Shown in pieces: positions 5,548 through 13,200 of a DNA stretch of 14,952 bases. How positions within the stretch are numbered: the stretch's first letter is position 1; each line of letters begins with the position of its first letter. The DNA is taken from positions 1-14,952 of the forward strand of contig SXWC01000138.1 in the NCBI GenBank assembly GCA_005789975.1, written 5' to 3'. Source of the stretch: Planctomycetaceae bacterium (GTDB taxonomy: Bacteria; Planctomycetota; Planctomycetia; Pirellulales; UBA1268). Both the position numbers and the translations under genes were made by a program. Below the pieces are notes generated by a model. The model did not search any database and had not been told where the DNA came from. It saw only the letters and a list, made by a program, of their open reading frames with translations.

Positions 5548-7721
5548 ACGCGGGCGAACCGGAATCCGCGGGGGGCTGGCGGGCGCGGTGGGCGATCGCC
5601 CGCCGCGATCTGCTGGAGTTTGTCCGGGACCGCCGCGCGCTCTTCATCACGCTGGTGATGCCGATGGCGATGTATCCGCTGCTCGCCCTGTCGAGCACGC
5701 TGGGCATCCGCACCGCCCTCACGGAACTCGACAGGCAGGACGCGACGGCGCGGCTGGTTCTGGCGATCTCCGGCCCCGATGCCGTCCCCTTCGAGGCGAG
5801 GATCAACGGCCTCCCGAAGCGGCCCGAAGGCTGGCCGGACAGCCTCGAGCTGCGGGTCGTCGCCGACGCCGCGGCCCGCCACCAGATCGACGAGGGGACT
5901 GCCGACGCCTGGATCTTCATCCCGGAGGGCACGATCGCGGGCCTGGAGGGGGAGGGGACGGTGCCGATCGAAGCGAGGCTCTCGACCGTCCGGGCGATCG
6001 ATCACCGGGCCAAGGAGCGTGTGCTGGCGGTGATGCGGGGCTTGGCCGATGCCGCGCGGCAGGCCCGGCTCCGCCGCGCCGGCCTGCCGGAGAGCCTCGT
6101 CGAGCCGCTCCGCCTCGATTTCAGCGGCGGGATCCCGGCGACGGGCCCCGCCTTCCATGACCTGCTGCCGACGACGGTCGCGGCCGTGCTCGTGCTCCTG
6201 GCGGTGCTCACGGCCACCGGTGCCTTCTATCCGGCCATCGACGCGATCGCGGGGGAGAAGGAGCGGGGCACGATCGAGACGCTGCTGATCTCCCCCTGCA
6301 CGCCGCTCGACGTCGTCACCGGCAAATTTCTCGCCGTCTTCGCCGTCACGCTGGCGACGCTCGTGGCCAATGCCCTTTCGATCGCGCTGACCGCGACGGT
6401 GCTCGTGAGGCTGCTCCCGGCCGGTTCGCTCGACGGGCTGTGGTCGAACGGCATGGCGAGCTTCACGATCGTCACCATCGTGGCCTACGCCGGCCTCGCG
6501 GCCGTCGCAGCGGCGATCTGCCTCGCCGTGACCGCGGCCTCGCGGAGCGGAAAGGAGGCGCAAAATACGCTCACTCCGGTCGTGATGCTGATCGCGGCGC
6601 TGGCCGGGTCGGCCCTCCTTCCCGGGACGGAATCACGCGGCTGGCTCTCCGCAGTGCCGTTTGCCGGGCAGGTGGCCGTGTCGAAGTCGGCGTTCGTCGT
6701 CGCCGACAGCCGCGGCTCCGACACGGACCGACCTGCCGGTGACACGCCGCGGGGGTGGAACGCCGGCCTGGGCCTCGCCGCTTCGCTCCTCTCCTCCGCC
6801 GCTTTGACGGCGCTGCTCCTGGGCCTCACCGCCTCGCTGGTGTCGAACGAGGAGCTGCTGTTTCGCGGCCCTGACTCGGCGACGAAGGGGTTTGGCAGGC
6901 CCGCGCCGCGGCGATCGCCGACCGTCTGGCAGGGGTTCGCCGCGGGGCTCGCGGGCTTCACGGCCCTCTGGTACGCCCAGGGACTCGCGCCGGCCGAGTT
7001 TGTGCCGGCGCTGCTGACCCAACAGGCCGTCGCCGTGCTCCTGCCGCTTGCAGGCATCGCGTGGTGGCAGCGGGTCGACGCCCGCGCGACCTATTCGCTC
7101 CGCTGGCCGGGCACGACGGTCGCCACGGTGGCTGCCATGGCCGGCGCGGTCCTGGTGGGTAGCGGACTGTTCACCGTGGGCGCGGCGGCGGCGCTCGCCG
7201 CCTGGGGCGGCGATGTGTCGCCGGAGGCCCGTGGTCTGGCGGAGCGACTGATCGGCCTGATCCGCGACAACCCCACCTGGCTGGCCGTGCTCATCCTCGC
7301 GGTGATGCCGGCCGTCTGCGAGGAGCTCTTCTTCCGGGGCTGGGCGCTCTCCGCATTTGCCGGCGACCGGCCGACGACACGCCGGGCCGTGGGCGCCGTC
7401 GTGGCACAGGGGGCGATCTTCGCGGCATTCCACCTTCTGCCCGAGCGGATGCCGCAGACGTTCGCCATGGGGATCGTGCTGGGCTGGATGACGCTCGCCA
7501 CGCGGAGCATCCTGCCGGCGATCATCGCGCACGCCGCTCACAACGCCACGCCCGTCGTGCTCGTGGCGCAGGCGTCGCCCGACGAACTGGCCGCCCTCGA
7601 AGCGGGAACCGTCTCCGGGATCCCCCTCTGGGCGACGGCCGCGGCGATAGGATGCGTGGTCGGTGGCGGCCTGCTGCTGGCTTTTCCGCGGCTTGCACGC
7701 ACTTCAGGAAAGGAATCATGA
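5544..7721 (+). CDS. ABC-2 permease fused to CPBP intramembrane protease domain
   Basis: A 725-residue membrane protein with two parts. Residues 1-440 are a NatB-like ABC-2 permease: a first membrane helix (about 33-53), a large extracytoplasmic segment (60-205), then helices around the cytoplasmic motif GEKERGTIETLLISP (237-251). Residues 465-725 are a CPBP (Abi/CAAX-type) domain with all three motifs: EELFFRG (593-599), FxxxH at F626/H630 and HxxxN at H663/N667. These glutamates and histidines are the expected metal or catalytic residues of Rce1-like glutamyl proteases. The start is a GTG overlapping the ATPase stop, and the stop overlaps the next ATG (ATGA). A permease/CPBP fusion is, to my knowledge, a recognised architecture in Planctomycetes. 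Whether the CPBP part cleaves a substrate, modulates the exporter or is inert is not known. Confidence 0.88.
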   Translation: MNAGEPESAGGWRARWAIARRDLLEFVRDRRALFITLVMPMAMYPLLALSSTLGIRTALTELDRQDATARLVLAISGPDAVPFEARINGLPKRPEGWPDSLELRVVADAAARHQIDEGTADAWIFIPEGTIAGLEGEGTVPIEARLSTVRAIDHRAKERVLAVMRGLADAARQARLRRAGLPESLVEPLRLDFSGGIPATGPAFHDLLPTTVAAVLVLLAVLTATGAFYPAIDAIAGEKERGTIETLLISPCTPLDVVTGKFLAVFAVTLATLVANALSIALTATVLVRLLPAGSLDGLWSNGMASFTIVTIVAYAGLAAVAAAICLAVTAASRSGKEAQNTLTPVVMLIAALAGSALLPGTESRGWLSAVPFAGQVAVSKSAFVVADSRGSDTDRPAGDTPRGWNAGLGLAASLLSSAALTALLLGLTASLVSNEELLFRGPDSATKGFGRPAPRRSPTVWQGFAAGLAGFTALWYAQGLAPAEFVPALLTQQAVAVLLPLAGIAWWQRVDARATYSLRWPGTTVATVAAMAGAVLVGSGLFTVGAAAALAAWGGDVSPEARGLAERLIGLIRDNPTWLAVLILAVMPAVCEELFFRGWALSAFAGDRPTTRRAVGAVVAQGAIFAAFHLLPERMPQTFAMGIVLGWMTLATRSILPAIIAHAAHNATPVVLVAQASPDELAALEAGTVSGIPLWATAAAIGCVVGGGLLLAFPRLARTSGKES

Positions 7722-8845
7722 CAACGCTCACGGACACCCGGCCTGCACGGCGGCTGATGCGATCGGGATTCGGCGGGTTGGCGGCATGCCTCGTGGCGGC
7801 GGCATGGCTGGGCAGCGTCCGGGGAGCGGCCGCCGACGAGACCCCGCGGGTCCTGAAGGTCGCGGTGACCCCCATCGCCTCGATCGTCGAGTGGAGCGGC
7901 GACCAGCCGAAGGGCGTCATGATCGCCATCTGGAATGAACTGGCCCGACGGCTGGGCATGCAATCGGAGTTCGTGCGGGCCAAGACGTTCGTCGATCTCA
8001 TGGATATGGTGCGGGAAGGAAAGGCCGACGTCTCGCTCGGGCCGCTGGCCATCACCGAGGAACGCGAACGAGCCCTCGACATGACGCATCCCGTGTTTCA
8101 CTCGGGCATGCGGATCGCGGTGCGACAGCGGAACGACACCGGGCTGCTGACCGCCGTGTGGTCGATGCTCTCCTGGAAGCTTCTGGGGCTCGTCACCCTT
8201 GCTCTGGCCCTGGCCTTCGTCTCGGGTCATCTCCTCTGGTGGAGCGAGAAGGAACGCAACCCACGGTCATTCCCCCCGGCGTATCCATGGGGCGTCATCG
8301 AGGCCATCTGGTGGATCGCCTCGACGATCGTCACCGGCGGCTGCGACGACAAGCACGTCGACGGTCCCCTGGGGCGAATCCTCGCCTTCGCCTGGATGAT
8401 CGGCGGCATCGGCCTGATCGCCTCCTTCACCAGCGTGCTCACGGCGACGATGACCGCCGAGCGGGTCACGGGCGTGATTCAAGGACCACGCGACCTCGTC
8501 GGCCGGTCGATCGGCTGTCAGGCGGCCGCGGTGACCGTGTCCACGGTGCGGCAGCGCGGGGGCATCCCGCAGGAGTATCCGACGATCCGCGAGGCGCTCG
8601 ACGCACTCGAACTGGGCATGGTCGATGCCGTCGTCAGCGAGGCCGAGACGCTGATGTCCGTCATCAACGAGTCACGGCAGGACCGCGTGAAACTCGTCGG
8701 CCCGCTGTTCGATTCCTTCGACTTCGGACTCGCGTTGAAAAACGGCAGCCCGCTCCGCGAGGAACTCAACACCGCGATCCTGCGAATGCGGGAGGATGGC
8801 ACGCTCGACCGCATCAAGGCCTCCTGGTTGGGCACGCACGACTGA
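7718..8845 (+). CDS. Prokaryotic glutamate-receptor-like ligand-gated ion channel with atypical pore filter
   Basis: The 375-residue protein has GluR0-like order. A signal peptide (about 1-39, Arg-rich start, ending VRGAAA) is followed by half of a periplasmic binding domain (43-135) with GPLAITEERERALDMTHP, where R116 is the usual ligand-carboxylate arginine. Then come helix M1 (152-173), a pore helix and filter (190-212), helix M2 (218-246) with GIGLIASFTSVLTATMT, and the second half of the binding domain (250-372). The pore stretch aligns without gaps to potassium channels (WW...TTVGYGDK...LGR), but the filter is TGGCDD (206-211). This suggests amino-acid-like ligand gating of a cation pore that is probably not K+-selective; that is inference. 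The start ATG (7718) overlaps the permease stop and has AAGGAA upstream. The alternative, a plain transporter solute-binding protein, does not explain M1-pore-M2. Confidence 0.82.
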   Translation: MTTLTDTRPARRLMRSGFGGLAACLVAAAWLGSVRGAAADETPRVLKVAVTPIASIVEWSGDQPKGVMIAIWNELARRLGMQSEFVRAKTFVDLMDMVREGKADVSLGPLAITEERERALDMTHPVFHSGMRIAVRQRNDTGLLTAVWSMLSWKLLGLVTLALALAFVSGHLLWWSEKERNPRSFPPAYPWGVIEAIWWIASTIVTGGCDDKHVDGPLGRILAFAWMIGGIGLIASFTSVLTATMTAERVTGVIQGPRDLVGRSIGCQAAAVTVSTVRQRGGIPQEYPTIREALDALELGMVDAVVSEAETLMSVINESRQDRVKLVGPLFDSFDFGLALKNGSPLREELNTAILRMREDGTLDRIKASWLGTHD

Positions 8846-8862
8846 CAAGGGCTCACCGTCGA

Positions 8863-8885
8863 TGCCCGGGCATCATCCCCGGGCG
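8863..8885. terminator. GC hairpin in convergent gap, probable bidirectional terminator
   Basis: GCCCGGG (8864-8870) and CCCGGGC (8878-8884) pair perfectly around the 7-base loop CATCATC, with one further T-G wobble outside. It lies 18 bases after the channel stop and 21 bases after the yceH stop on the other strand, the only gap between converging genes in the window. There is no U-tract on either side, so intrinsic termination would be imperfect. Confidence 0.45.
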
Positions 8886-8905
8886 AGCGACCTCATCCGC
8901 GGCCG

Positions 8906-9661
8906 TCAGCCACCGAGTGCTTCTTCGAGCCTGGCAAGCCGCTCCCGGAGCACTGCCACCTCCTGCTCGAGGCCGGCGACCCGCGTCTCGAGCTCGGGAC
9001 CGGATGGAGTGACTGTCCGCGGAGCAGCCGCGGGGGACGCAGAGGATTCGACGCAGGGCGGCTGGGCCGTGGGTGCGGGGCTCGTGGCGGCGGCAGCCAC
9101 CGCGGCCATGCCGAGCCCGGCCCGCACCTTGTCGAGCTTTTCCTGGGGCAGAAGACCGTGGGTGAGCATCCGGCCGCGTCCCGGCGGAGAGAGCCAGATC
9201 ACGAGCCCTTTTTCGGCGAGCCGATCGAGGTGACCGCGCAGCGCGTCGAGGTCGGGGATCGGGTCCATGCGACTGACTCGGCCCCTGAGATCGCCCTCCG
9301 TCTGCTCGCCCCGGAGAAACAGCTCTCCCATGATCGCCAGTTCCTCCTTCCCCACGCCCAGCCACTCGTAGGCGAGGTGCCGGTATCTCGGCAGCTTTCC
9401 GCTGCCATACACCTCCGCCATCGCACCGCATTCCCGCAGCCCCTTCACGGCCCGCATCACCTGCTCCTCGTCGAGCGTCGTCACCGGATCGCGGTTGCTT
9501 TTCTGATTGCAGCCGGTGATGAGTCCATTGAGCGACAAGGGGTACTGGTCGGGCGTCGTCTTGCCCTTCTCGATGAGCACTCCGAGGACCCGTCGCTCGA
9601 ACGCATCGAGCGGTCGGAGCGGCTTCGCGGGGGCTTCAGCCCGTGCGGATGCGTCTTCCAT
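8906..9661 (-). CDS. yceH: YceH family protein (DUF480, tandem winged-helix)
   Basis: A 251-residue member of the YceH/UPF0502 family, whose fold is two winged-helix domains and whose biochemical role is not established. Highly conserved segments are RRVLGVLIEKGKTTPDQYPL (23-42), GLITGCNQKSNRDPV (46-60), LPRYRHL (90-96) and the second domain with LFLRGEQTEGDLRGR (114-128). A low-complexity Ala/Pro linker (about 185-222) leads to a heptad-patterned coiled coil (223-248), which the E. coli protein also has at its end. The start ATG at 9659-9661 (complement) has only a weak GGGA site. It lies 31 bases downstream of the DUF202 gene and is probably co-transcribed with it. A regulator role is suggested by the fold only. 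Confidence 0.9.
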   Translation of the reverse strand: MEDASARAEAPAKPLRPLDAFERRVLGVLIEKGKTTPDQYPLSLNGLITGCNQKSNRDPVTTLDEEQVMRAVKGLRECGAMAEVYGSGKLPRYRHLAYEWLGVGKEELAIMGELFLRGEQTEGDLRGRVSRMDPIPDLDALRGHLDRLAEKGLVIWLSPPGRGRMLTHGLLPQEKLDKVRAGLGMAAVAAAATSPAPTAQPPCVESSASPAAAPRTVTPSGPELETRVAGLEQEVAVLRERLARLEEALGG

Positions 9662-9692
9662 GTCGTTTCCCGGGCCGTTTCCTCGGTCGCAC

Positions 9693-10091
9693 TCAAAGGC
9701 CGAACAGAATCACCGCCAGCGCTGCAATGCCGACGCAGACGAGCGCGGTTCCCATCGATCGCGCGATCGCCGGCCGGTCGGCGTAGCGGTAATCGTCCCG
9801 CGTGATCGCCACGAGCACGTGGCGGTGCTCCCACATGCCGGCGAGCGTTGCGGCGATCCCCAGACCGATCAGCGCGGAGCCGGCGATTCGTGTCTTGAGC
9901 GGCGAGAATCCGGCGAGCTTGCCGTCGAGACCCACGGCCGCCTGCCCCACCTGCTCGATCCCGAAACCGAGACTGATCATCGCCAGGCTCGTGCGGATCC
10001 AGGCCAGCAGCGTGCGGTCGGCGGCCTCACGATTCCGCTCTCGCGCGAGCTCGTTGGTGAGGGAGACGGGGCTTTCCGGACCGGCGGCCAT
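9693..10091 (-). CDS. DUF202 (YidH-like) small membrane protein
   Basis: A 132-residue inner-membrane protein of the DUF202 family, function unknown. The family hallmark is EAADRTLLAWIRTSLAMISL (22-41), running into helix 1 (about 28-50). Helix 2 is about 69-88 (AGSALIGLGIAATLAGMW) and helix 3 about 110-131 (SMGTALVCVGIAALAVILFG). A charged segment with EHRHVLVAITRDDYRY separates helices 2 and 3. No Shine-Dalgarno site is visible ahead of the ATG, and a -10-like element so close upstream suggests a leaderless message. It lies between the macroglobulin gene (177 bases upstream) and yceH (31 bases downstream), all on the minus strand. Confidence 0.88.
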   Translation of the reverse strand: MAAGPESPVSLTNELARERNREAADRTLLAWIRTSLAMISLGFGIEQVGQAAVGLDGKLAGFSPLKTRIAGSALIGLGIAATLAGMWEHRHVLVAITRDDYRYADRPAIARSMGTALVCVGIAALAVILFGL

Positions 10092-10098
10092 AGAGAGC

Positions 10099-10107
10099 AG
10101 AATACCA
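10099..10107 (-). promoter_or_regulatory. Extended -10 element, possibly for leaderless DUF202 mRNA
   Basis: On the minus strand TGG-TATTCT (complement of 10099-10107) forms an extended -10, TGn plus a hexamer matching four of six. The expected start point, about 7 bases on, falls at or just before the A of the DUF202 ATG at 10091. The hexamer 17 bases upstream, TTCGGC, is a poor -35. Confidence 0.35.
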
Positions 10108-10230
10108 CCCGCGTCCCCGTTGCCGAACCCGCCGATCCCCGGTGCCGGCCCCGGGTGCGGGAAATCCGGACCGGCCGGCCCGGTGCGTCCTTCGGCAGTG
10201 GGCCGATGCTCCGCGACGGCCGCCGGGACG

Positions 10231-10243
10231 GGCTGGACCAGCC
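10231..10243 (-). terminator. Weak hairpin after the macroglobulin gene
   Basis: GGCTG and CAGCC pair around a 3-base loop, 26 bases past the stop codon of the large minus-strand gene. The stem has only five pairs and no U-tract follows, so it may just as well be GC-rich chance. The remaining 10108-10268 is very GC-rich and shows no gene. Confidence 0.2.
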
Positions 10244-10268
10244 GGACTCCGGCGAGGGGCGACGCGGA

Positions 10269-13200
10269 CTACTTCACCTCGAGGCCCACGCTCGCGGAGT
10301 GTGCGGAGAACTCCGGGGCGTAGCGGCTCTGGATCTTCGCGAACCCGCTCGAAGCCGTGCCGCGATGGGCCGCCCGCAGCGAATACTCGAAGACATGCGT
10401 GCCCCGCGGCAGCCGTTCGAAGAAGAGCTGCGTGGAGGTGTCGCGGATCGCCACGTACCAGCCCGCCCCATCGGCCCACCGCCAGCCGGAGAGCACGTCC
10501 ACCGGCTCGGTCAGGCTCGGCCGATGATCGGCCAGTTCCAGAAACTCGTAGTCGCGGTCGCTCGTCACCACGAGCCGCACGACGAGTTCGTCGCCCACCT
10601 CGACGGGCGTGCCGTCGCCGGCCGGCACGAGCTCGGGCCCCGCCTTCGTGAACCGCTTGACGAACAGCTTCTTCTCGATCGCCAGCTCGTCCCGACCCGC
10701 CGCCGGCACGTTGGCGATGTCGTCGAGATACTGCCAGTGGATGCCGCCCCAGGCGAGTCCGGCGTCGGGCTTCTTGATGGTGATGGCCGCCATCGCCGGC
10801 TCGATTTCACGGCGGACGAAGCGGGCCTCGAAGAAGCCGGTGCCGGCCTCGACCTTTTCCGGCGTGATCGTCTCATCCCCGATGGTCACCGACGCGAGCT
10901 CCTGCGAGCCGAGCAGGTCGGCGCCGCGGCCGAGCAACGCCCCCACGGCGTCGGCGGTCGAGCGGCTGCCGGGCCACCTGCTCGTCCGCTTCTGCGACAG
11001 GAGCCAGACCTTGAGCGCCTCGACCGCGTCCTTGTCGGCGGCCACCTCGTCGAAGCACTCGACCATGATCGCCTGCGTGGCGATCGGGGCATACGCCCAG
11101 CTCCACCAGCCGGGGTGCGGGTCGCGCCACCACATGCCCTGATGGGAGTTCTGTTCCTCCCCCGGCTTCACGTCGGCACCCACGGCCCGCTGCCGCAGGC
11201 TGTCCACGATCGAGAGCGCCGTCGGCTTGTCACCGGCCCGGGCCAGCGCGATCGCGAGGTGCCCTTGCGAGCGGCGGTCCTCGACCTTCATCCAACGCCG
11301 GCGGCCCACATCGAGACCCCACTCGATCGCGGCCGCGGCCTCCCCCTGCGGCGGTGCGTCGCCACTGAAGAAGCTCCGTGCGTAGAGGGCGTAGGCACCG
11401 ATCGGGGTGAGCACGGGCTCCTTCACCTTCGCGGCCCACCTCTTTTCCTCGACCAGCCTGCCGTCGAGCCAGGGAATGGCCTCGAGCGCCGGCTGCACGT
11501 CGATCTTCACGCCGGCAACGCGGAGCCGGCCGAAGCCGGCGATGATGCCCAGCGACACCGAGTCACACGTGCGTCCGCCTGGAAACCACGGCCAGCCGCC
11601 GTCGCCGTTCCGCAGGGCGGCGAGCCGCGTCAGGGCTGCGTTCATCTCGTTGGCCGCCCGCGTGGAGTCGAACAGCAGGCCGATCCGGCCGCGGGCCTCC
11701 TTCTCGTCCACTGCGTCGCGGATCCAGGGTGTCTCGGCGAGCAGCGTCTTCACCAGATCGGTGTTCTTTTCCAACGGGCTCTCGAGGGCTGCCGTGCCCC
11801 TCCATTGCTCGAACACCCGCGCGATCCGGGGGTCGCTCGTGGCGAGGTGCCGGGCAAGGGCGTTGGCGGAGAGCCTCGTGAACAGGGTCTCGGTGCTCTC
11901 GTCGGCCTCCTCCATGATCGAGGGGAGCGCGAGCACCGCGTACCAGGCCGGGTTTGAGGCGGCCTGAACGACGAGCGACTGGCTCTCGATGCCGGTGCCG
12001 GCGCTGTTCGCAAGTCGCTCGAGCGAGACCTGCCGCTCGCCGGGCCCGCGAATCGTGATCGGCACGGTCTCGGTGACGAGCACGCGGCGTGGCAGAACCG
12101 GCAGCAGAGCCTCCTCGCCGTCGCTGATCGGCTTCGCCGATCCTGTGACCGTGCCCACGGCGAGATAGCGGAGCGCATCGGTGCCGTCGGCCACCCCGAC
12201 GGTGAACACCACCGGCTTCGATTCCCCGGCGGCGAGTTCGAACGGCAACTCCCTCGGGCCCTCGACGAGCGCGTCGCGGGAATCGTTCGTACGGGCATCG
12301 GCGAGCGAGAACGTCACCTTCCCGGCGAGCCGGCCGGCCGATTGGTTGCTGACCTTGACCGGGATTCGCACGACGTCGCCCGCCCGCACGAACCGCGGCA
12401 CGAGCGGCTCGACCATGAGGTCTTTCGCCGCGATCGCCGTGTCCACCAGCGTGCCCGAACGCAGCGCGGCGTCGTGGGCGAGGCCCTTGAACTGCCAGGT
12501 CGTGAGCGTGTCGGGCAACGTGAACTCGATCGTGACCACGCCGTCCGAGCCGCTCGTGAGCGTGGGCAGGAAGAACGCGGTCTCGACGAGATTTTTCCGT
12601 GGAGGCACCGCCGCTGCGGGGGTTCCGCCGGCCGGCTCCGCGGGGGGTGCGCCGGCCGCCGCATTCCGTTGTCTGTCAGCCTCGCCTTCCCCCATCCTTT
12701 GCCCCCCGTCCTTCGCCATCCGCAAACCCGACGCGGCGGTCGGGGCCCCGTCGGCCATCGCCATCGGGGCGGCGGCAAACTCCCTGATGCCGTTGCCGCC
12801 GTGCATCCAGCCGTTCCCCGCCGGTGCACCGAACGGATAACGGAGCCTGCGAAAGGTCGTCGGCGGCACGTCGGCGTAGCGGGTGGCGAACTGGCCGAGG
12901 ATCTGGTTCAGGTTCACGGCGGCATTCGTAAACCCGAGGTGCGTCCAACTCGCCTCGCGGCGAAAGAGGCCCGTGAGACCGTCGCCGGGCCACTGGTGCT
13001 GGGCGAGCGCGTCGAGCGACTGGTCGTAGGCCAGCGCGAGAAACTCCGCCGCCGCCGGATTGGCCCGGTCACCCGTCCCGGTGATCCTTGCCCGCCAGAC
13101 CTCCCGGGTGCCCGGCTCCACGCGGCGGGTGAACCGCTCCCAGGCGAGCGAGAGGGTTTTGTTCGTCCACGGCACGTCCACCGTTCGTGACTCGACCTTC

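Noticed and set aside
6843..6875. A second CPBP-like EExxFRG motif (NEELLFRG, residues 435-442 of the permease fusion)
   Set aside because: It lies at the end of the ABC-2 part, where related permeases carry a similar LFRE segment, and no matching FxxxH or HxxxN follows before the true CPBP domain.
7718..8845. Reading the channel gene as a simple periplasmic solute-binding protein of the neighbouring ABC transporter
   Set aside because: The neighbouring ABC system is of exporter (ABC-2) type, which needs no binding protein, and two membrane helices with a re-entrant pore segment interrupt the binding domain exactly as in GluR0.
9507..11957. An 816-codon plus-strand open frame opposite yceH, DUF202 and part of the macroglobulin gene
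   Set aside because: It runs across three real minus-strand genes and their gaps, has arginine/histidine-rich shadow composition, and no motif.
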